Origin: BQOK01 sp048388525 | Lineage (GTDB): Bacteria; Bacillota; Clostridia; Oscillospirales; Ruminococcaceae | Assembly (NCBI RefSeq): GCF_048388525.1 | Contig: NZ_DBGCTQ010000030.1 | Coordinates: forward strand, 1-10,019 | Direction of reading: 5' to 3' | Length of the DNA stretch: 10,019 bases | Shown here: positions 6,329 to 10,019 of the stretch, piece by piece | Layout: each line of letters opens with the position of its first letter | Numbering within the stretch: the stretch's first letter is position 1 | The notes under the pieces: generated by a model | The model's database searches: none | What the model saw: only the letters and a program-made list of their open reading frames with translations | What the model was told of the DNA's origin: nothing | Program-made: the position numbers and the translations under genes

Positions 6329-7924
6329 CTAAATTATAGATGCTATATCAACACTGTTTTGCAAATTATTCCACTTTTCGATCATTAACCTTTTGCATTC
6401 CTGCGCAGAGTTTAATTGAAGAAGTTCATTCGCCGTTATACAAACAACATAAAAATTTTCTGCCGCCAAGCGATAAATCTCTTCATTTGCATCCTCTGTA
6501 ATGCCGTTAGCTGCAAACAGAATAGCAGTTTTATTACCCTTCCTATTAGAGATATGTGCTATATTCCTAATTTGGTGAATATCTACATGTGAACTCCAGT
6601 TTTTACATTCCACCAAAATGTAAGCACCTAACTTCCACAACTCATCATCCAGAGAAATATTTGCCACACTAAGATCTATTTCTTGAGCGCCTGCCCGGAT
6701 ACGGCGGCCTGTTATTTTCCACCCATTAACATTTGAGAGCATATATGCCGCTGCTTCTTCCCAAAGTGCGCCCTTTTTGTTTGTGTCCTTTTCCCATATG
6801 GCATTATTGATTAATGCCTGCAACTCCGAGGGCAAAAAATTGTTATGTGGTATCTGAACATTCAGTATCTGCCACAAATACGGCAAATAGACATATCTTG
6901 AATTCATCGTTTGGTGCATATCTTTGGATATTACAGGTTCGTCATCTCCTTCAAGAAATTTTCGGAAACTAAAAATCTGTTTTAAAAGAATTTCCCAATA
7001 CATTGACTTTGGAATGATAGGAGTTGCATCCATAGTTGTGCAGATGTTCTCTGCAAGAAGATTGATGAATAATTCATACACTTTTGATATACTTTGCGCA
7101 TCCCACTCTTTTCCCGAAATCGCACACAAATAGAGAAAAGCTTTATGCCATTCTTCGCAGATATCGGTTGGCTGTAGCCATTTTCCATAAGCATAAATAG
7201 GGTTTAAGAGTATGGACTGTAGGTTTGATGAGCAAAAGGCACCTAAATCGTTTGGGTGCAGGGTTTCTTTCATATACAGGGCATCTTCGCTCAAAATAAC
7301 TTGATGCCCTCCCTCAAATAAAAATCTCCATGTACCTGTTTGCGTTTCGGGTAACGCCGCAATGACTTTTCTGCCAACAAAATCACGCATAAAGAAAGAT
7401 CGGATCATTAACTGTGAACCACATAATTCAGGCAATTCACGCTCTATCCACAACGAAATTGTGCCCTCAATGATAGAATCTCCCATATCATTGGATCTGT
7501 GGTTGCAACATATTCCGCCAATGATAAAATCACCGTAATCTTGATAAACACGCTTTGGAAAATGATCTGGTTGTTCGCAGAAAAATTCCTGAATGCTTCG
7601 ATAAAAAACATTTCCTGCAGTGTCCAGCTTGCCTGATGCTTTTTTAATCCTCTTTCCGGAGAGAATTCGTTGATAATTTAATTTCAGTTCCTTCTCAATA
7701 ATAGAAACTACTTTATTTGCTTTTTCCTTTATGCCTACAACAGAGAAAATATGAACAAAACTTGCATCCTCATCACTTGCTTTAGCTAAAGCCATTATTT
7801 GCTGATAGAAGCCATCTTCAATATGGTTATATGTATTAACTTGTTGTATATATATCATGCCATTCTTTTCATATCCGCTGAGGTATAGGTATAAAAGCCC
7901 TGCCGAAGAAATCAACGCTTTCAT
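6329..7924 (-). CDS. PD-(D/E)XK nuclease-domain protein, putative defence restriction endonuclease
   Basis: This encodes 531 residues. The C-terminal part (about 385-500) shows the PD-(D/E)XK signature of Mrr-like restriction endonucleases: GALWEEAA with E389/E390, QEIDLSV with D417, then YILVECKNW with E439 and K441, followed by HQIRN and a strand-rich tail (KTAILFAANG). These would be the metal-binding and catalytic residues of a DNA (or RNA) cleaving enzyme. The first 380 residues match nothing I recognise; there is no visible helicase, ATPase or CARF motif and no signal peptide. The start is the ATG at 7924, six bases after GGAGGT (7936-7931); the 24 extra in-frame codons upstream overlap the leader hairpin and are rejected. 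It has its own promoter, leader hairpin and terminator, so it is a single-gene unit. Proximity to a type I restriction gene suggests anti-phage defence (inference). It is AT-rich, unlike the glycine operon. Confidence 0.8.
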   Translation of the reverse strand: MKALISSAGLLYLYLSGYEKNGMIYIQQVNTYNHIEDGFYQQIMALAKASDEDASFVHIFSVVGIKEKANKVVSIIEKELKLNYQRILSGKRIKKASGKLDTAGNVFYRSIQEFFCEQPDHFPKRVYQDYGDFIIGGICCNHRSNDMGDSIIEGTISLWIERELPELCGSQLMIRSFFMRDFVGRKVIAALPETQTGTWRFLFEGGHQVILSEDALYMKETLHPNDLGAFCSSNLQSILLNPIYAYGKWLQPTDICEEWHKAFLYLCAISGKEWDAQSISKVYELFINLLAENICTTMDATPIIPKSMYWEILLKQIFSFRKFLEGDDEPVISKDMHQTMNSRYVYLPYLWQILNVQIPHNNFLPSELQALINNAIWEKDTNKKGALWEEAAAYMLSNVNGWKITGRRIRAGAQEIDLSVANISLDDELWKLGAYILVECKNWSSHVDIHQIRNIAHISNRKGNKTAILFAANGITEDANEEIYRLAAENFYVVCITANELLQLNSAQECKRLMIEKWNNLQNSVDIASII

Positions 7925-7936
7925 ACCCTCACCTCC

Positions 7937-7995
7937 AAAAAAGTAAAGCCGCGTGGAATTTCTTCCACACGGTTGACTTGGCTGGGCAAAGCCCA
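7937..7995 (-). promoter_or_regulatory. Terminator-like leader (possible attenuator) of the nuclease gene
   Basis: On the - strand the leader of about 75 bases holds a small hairpin TGGGC-TTT-GCCCA (7995-7983). It is followed by a 10-pair stem CCGTGTGGAA/TTCCACGCGG (7972-7963 with 7958-7949, one G-U pair) closed by a GAAA tetraloop. The stem runs directly into CTTTACTTTTTT (7948-7937), which abuts the GGAGGT ribosome binding site. A stem plus T-run between promoter and start codon is the layout of transcription attenuation or conditional termination. No known riboswitch class was recognised. Confidence 0.55.
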
Positions 7996-8005
7996 CCGAT
8001 AATAT

Positions 8006-8033
8006 ATTATATCACAAAATGCCCATTTTTCAA
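8006..8033 (-). promoter_or_regulatory. Sigma-70/SigA-type promoter of the nuclease gene
   Basis: On the - strand, TTGAAA (8033-8028) and TATAAT (8011-8006) are separated by 16 bases, the same boxes and spacing as the promoter at 6080-6107. Transcription would begin near 7999, just ahead of the two leader hairpins. Confidence 0.7.
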
Positions 8034-8290
8034 TTTGATATCATTATTTTTCGGCATCAAAATGGTCTCCGTTCCTTCTCCAAATTCTTAGACTATGGAA
8101 AAAGCACGAGATAAACCGGGCTTTTCTGAGAAAAATGAGGCTCTGTGAGACCTCAGAGAACTGAAAGAATTTCACTGCTTATTCAAACTCTTTTTCCAGT
8201 TACACATTTAAGCTATTTTTTATATCAGAATGTAAAAAAATAGAAGGTTATTTATATTTTTGCACATAATATGAAAGGGGATAATATGTC
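8034..8290. other. AT-rich intergenic region upstream of the creatininase-family gene
   Basis: No gene is supported here. It contains a weak palindrome CTCTG/CAGAG (8141-8145 and 8154-8158) and the ribosome binding site of the rightward gene (AAAGGGG, 8274-8280). A poor promoter candidate TTACAC (8200-8205) lies 17 bases before TATCAG (8223-8228); I would not rely on it. A three-codon ATG-TCA-TGA at 8286 overlaps the real start and is ignored. Confidence 0.35.
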
Positions 8291-9139
8291 ATGAATTATT
8301 CTATATTTACTGATACGATGGCTGATATGAATTGGAAAGAAATTGAGGAGAAAGGCAATGCGAAAGTGCCTGTTCTGTTTCCTTTAGGTGTCATTGAAGA
8401 ACATGGGCCACATTTGCCGTTGGGAACTGATATTTATTTGAGCTATGCTATATGCAAAAAAATTAAATATAAGTTAATCGAGCTAAAAACGGATTGCTTA
8501 ATCGCACCGCCATATTATTGGGGAATCAATCATTGCACAGGTTCATTCCCTGGAACATTTTCTCTTAAGCCCGAAACGATGATAATGGCTTTAACGGATA
8601 TATTTGAAAATTTACATCAATTTGGCTTTGATCAAGTGTGCTGTGTAAATCAACATGGAGACGCACTGCATGTGAACACTATAATCAATTCAATAAAGGC
8701 GGCAAATGAAAAGTTTAACATGAGTATCCGCTTGTTAATGGAACCATATGATTTGTATACATATGGACTGTCGGGCAAAGAAGATTTTATTATGCTGGAC
8801 AATGCAGCGTATTCACCAGAATTGTTTGCCGAGGACGATGCAAATGAAAAGGATTTGTTGGATATCCATGCAGGAGCATTGGAAACAGCGGCAATGGAAT
8901 ATTTTTATCCTGATGCTGTTCGTAAAGAAATTGTCAATCAGTTGAAATCGTATTCATTAACGGAAAGCAGTCTGAACGAGTGGATTGCCGGCGGAAAAGC
9001 TGTAAAAAATGTTGTCCCACTAGGGTATGCAGGAAATCCTGCGGGATATGAAAAGAAAATTTCAACGGGGAAAGCTATATTTGAAATTTTAGCTGATTAC
9101 TGTGCAAAGAAAATTATTGAAGACACCTTAGCAAAATAA
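8291..9139 (+). CDS. Creatininase-family metal-dependent amidohydrolase
   Basis: This encodes 282 residues, a little longer than the roughly 250-260 typical of the family. Creatininase-family enzymes are cytoplasmic metal-dependent hydrolases acting on cyclic amides, formamides or peptides (creatinine amidohydrolase, FAPy deformylase ArfB, mycofactocin protease MftE). The metal motif is complete: PLGVIEEHGPHLPLGTD with E36, H38 and D47; then NQHGDA with H122 and D124; then DIHAGALET with H193 and E198; and a late GYAGNPAGY...STGKA block. The common NGHGGN box is changed to NQHGDA. The carboxylate two residues after the histidine resembles true creatininase, which as I recall uses a glutamate there. 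The ATG at 8291 follows AAAGGGG (8274-8280). It is transcribed divergently from the nuclease gene and stands alone before a terminator. The substrate cannot be told from sequence. Confidence 0.85.
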   Translation: MNYSIFTDTMADMNWKEIEEKGNAKVPVLFPLGVIEEHGPHLPLGTDIYLSYAICKKIKYKLIELKTDCLIAPPYYWGINHCTGSFPGTFSLKPETMIMALTDIFENLHQFGFDQVCCVNQHGDALHVNTIINSIKAANEKFNMSIRLLMEPYDLYTYGLSGKEDFIMLDNAAYSPELFAEDDANEKDLLDIHAGALETAAMEYFYPDAVRKEIVNQLKSYSLTESSLNEWIAGGKAVKNVVPLGYAGNPAGYEKKISTGKAIFEILADYCAKKIIEDTLAK

Positions 9140-9261
9140 GTATAATCTTTAGTTTATCTTTTTGAGCAAATATAAAGTTATTCAGAGCAGTTATAAATTA
9201 TAGCTTATTTTAGGTGTACTCAAATTAAAATCTGTACCAAATCGTACCCAAACGCAAAACA

Positions 9262-9305
9262 AAAATCGCTATAAAGCTGATAAACTCTAGCTTTATAGCG
9301 ATTTT
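9262..9305 (+). terminator. Intrinsic terminator after the creatininase-family gene
   Basis: A perfect 17-base inverted repeat, AAAATCGCTATAAAGCT (9262-9278) with its complement at 9289-9305, encloses a 10-base loop. The A-rich and T-rich ends make it usable from both strands, so it could also stop leftward transcripts from hsdR. It lies 122 bases after the creatininase-family stop; the bases between are AT-rich without a visible gene. Confidence 0.85.
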
Positions 9306-9315
9306 CCTATTTACT

Positions 9316-9329
9316 CAAATTCGCTCTTA
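9316..9329. repeat. 14-base direct repeat, copy 2
   Basis: CAAATTCGCTCTTA is identical to 5428-5441, in the same orientation, 3,888 bases away. Like copy 1 it lies about ten bases after a terminator and overlaps the first arm of a local inverted repeat (9326-9358). The two copies bracket the broken small gene, the nuclease and the creatininase-family gene. Confidence 0.5.
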
Positions 9330-9358
9330 ACAAGTGTTTCTTAAACAGTTTTGTTAAG
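9326..9358. repeat. Interrupted inverted repeat
   Basis: The outer arms CTTAACAA (9326-9333) and TTGTTAAG (9351-9358) enclose the inner arms TGTTT (9335-9339) and AAACA (9343-9347) with a three-base loop. No T-run follows on either strand, so it is not a classical terminator; a protein or recombinase binding site is possible. It overlaps the end of the 14-base direct repeat. Confidence 0.4.
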
Positions 9359-9419
9359 ATGATTTAGCACAAATTATTTGAGTTCTTTCCATTACCCATA
9401 AATGATAGGCTATCCAATT

Positions 9420-9441
9420 TTCCGTTGCCATTCCGTTGCCA
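9420..9441. repeat. 11-base tandem repeat, two copies
   Basis: TTCCGTTGCCA occurs twice without a gap (9420-9430 and 9431-9441). On the - strand it falls in a short open frame (9468 down to 9364) that reads WQRNGNGKLDS and lies downstream of, and in frame with, hsdR after two stops. This stretch may be the tail of a lost gene. The 150 bases around it show no other feature. Confidence 0.5.
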
Positions 9442-9510
9442 AAGTAAAGTCTTTATGCAATCATCATATCACCCTTCAGATGACTTGGCAACCAGAGTAA
9501 GTAGTCCAAA

Positions 9511-10019
9511 CTACATCTCATCTGTCCACATCTCGCACTGGGCAATTACCGTTTTAACCGCATCTTCTAGGCCCTCCGGCGGATACTTGTATTTTCTCAA
9601 AAGCCTTTTCACCATTAGCCGCATCCCGGCGCGGGCGCTGTCCTTCTTCTGCCAATCGATTGTCCGATTTTTGCGTAATGTTTCAGCCAATTCTTTTGTT
9701 AATTCCCGCAGCTCATCGTGAGAATAGAAGTCCCTTACTGCCTCCGGCTTGGTGATCGCGTCATAAAAAGCGAGTTCTTCGGCAGACAGTCCCAAATCAT
9801 CGCCCGCTTGCCGCGCTTTCGCAATATCATCCGCCATCTTGCGGAGTTCCTCTATCACCTCCGCATTGGTGAGTTGTCCATTGCGGTACGAGTTCATAAT
9901 ACGCTGCATACGCTCTGAGAATTTCTCCGCTTGCACTAAGTTTGTGCGCTGAAAAGCTGAAATCTGTTCGCTCAACAGCTTTTTTAACAGTTCAGCGGCA
10001 AGATTCTTTTCTTTCATTC
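9511..10019 (-). CDS. hsdR: Type I restriction enzyme R subunit, C-terminal end (partial)
   Basis: The visible 168 or so residues are the C-terminal helical domain (DUF3387 type) of HsdR, the motor/nuclease subunit of type I restriction-modification complexes. Diagnostic stretches are AAELLKKLLSEQI, RTNLVQAEKFSERMQ, NAEVIEELRKMADDI, the LGLSAEELAFYDAI block, IDWQKKDSARAGMR and the end YPPEGLEDAV...QCEMWTDEM with TAG at 9513-9511. The gene enters from the right edge; the ATG near 10017 is internal, not the start. The ATPase/helicase and nuclease domains, and hsdM/hsdS, would lie beyond the window. The C-terminus looks intact. This domain binds the methyltransferase core in characterised systems (family knowledge). 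No terminator follows closely; the bidirectional hairpin at 9262-9305 is the nearest. Confidence 0.87.
   Translation of the reverse strand, partial: MKEKNLAAELLKKLLSEQISAFQRTNLVQAEKFSERMQRIMNSYRNGQLTNAEVIEELRKMADDIAKARQAGDDLGLSAEELAFYDAITKPEAVRDFYSHDELRELTKELAETLRKNRTIDWQKKDSARAGMRLMVKRLLRKYKYPPEGLEDAVKTVIAQCEMWTDEM

Noticed and set aside
6090..6332. 80-codon + strand ORF between the small broken gene and the nuclease
   Set aside because: It has no ribosome binding site, runs across the nuclease terminator, ends in a cysteine run and shows no recognisable motif.
6329..7924. Reading the nuclease as a CARF-type CRISPR ancillary nuclease (Card1-like)
   Set aside because: The N-terminus lacks the expected nucleotide-binding pattern and no CRISPR array or cas gene is visible in the window.
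7922..7996. 24-codon N-terminal extension of the nuclease starting at 7996
   Set aside because: It would begin within a few bases of the likely transcript start and cross the leader hairpins, while the ATG at 7924 has a perfectly spaced GGAGGT.
9425..9918. Two + strand ORFs opposite hsdR (9425-9721 and 9718-9918)
   Set aside because: They are antisense to the clear HsdR C-terminal domain and show no motif.

Overview
This window looks like a chromosome segment of an anaerobic Gram-positive bacterium, probably a gut Clostridia member of the Oscillospirales type. This is inference from three things: a split two-subunit glycine decarboxylase (GcvPA/GcvPB), strong AGGAGG-type ribosome binding sites, and a very GC-rich housekeeping operon next to AT-rich accessory DNA. 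No species can be named from the sequence alone.

Region 1 (1-5420, GC-rich, all genes on the + strand) is the distal part of a glycine cleavage operon: the end of gcvH, then gcvPA, gcvPB, lplA and lpdA, closed by a strong hairpin terminator. gcvPA/gcvPB and gcvPB/lplA overlap by ATGA, so translation is probably coupled. P-protein decarboxylates glycine and loads the aminomethyl group on the lipoyl arm of GcvH, LplA attaches lipoate to GcvH, and LpdA re-oxidises the arm with NAD+. T-protein is not in the window and may lie upstream.

Region 2 (5421-9360, AT-rich) begins immediately after the operon terminator and reads as an accessory island. It holds, in order: a small membrane/helical gene on the - strand that appears frameshifted; a structured intergenic stretch with a consensus - strand promoter; a large - strand gene (531 aa) with a C-terminal PD-(D/E)XK nuclease domain of the Mrr/restriction-endonuclease kind and an unrecognised N-terminal part of about 380 residues; a 366-base divergent intergenic region with a consensus promoter and a terminator-like leader hairpin for the nuclease; a + strand creatininase-family amidohydrolase; and a strong terminator. 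A 14-base direct repeat (CAAATTCGCTCTTA) sits just after the terminator at each end of this block (5428-5441 and 9316-9329).

Region 3 (9360-10019) contains a short degenerate stretch with an 11-base tandem repeat and then the 3' end of a type I restriction enzyme R subunit gene (hsdR) on the - strand, running off the window. The nuclease gene beside a type I restriction system suggests a defence island. The nuclease with its possible attenuator leader is the best candidate for something undescribed here. No CRISPR array, tRNA, rRNA, transposase or integrase was recognised.
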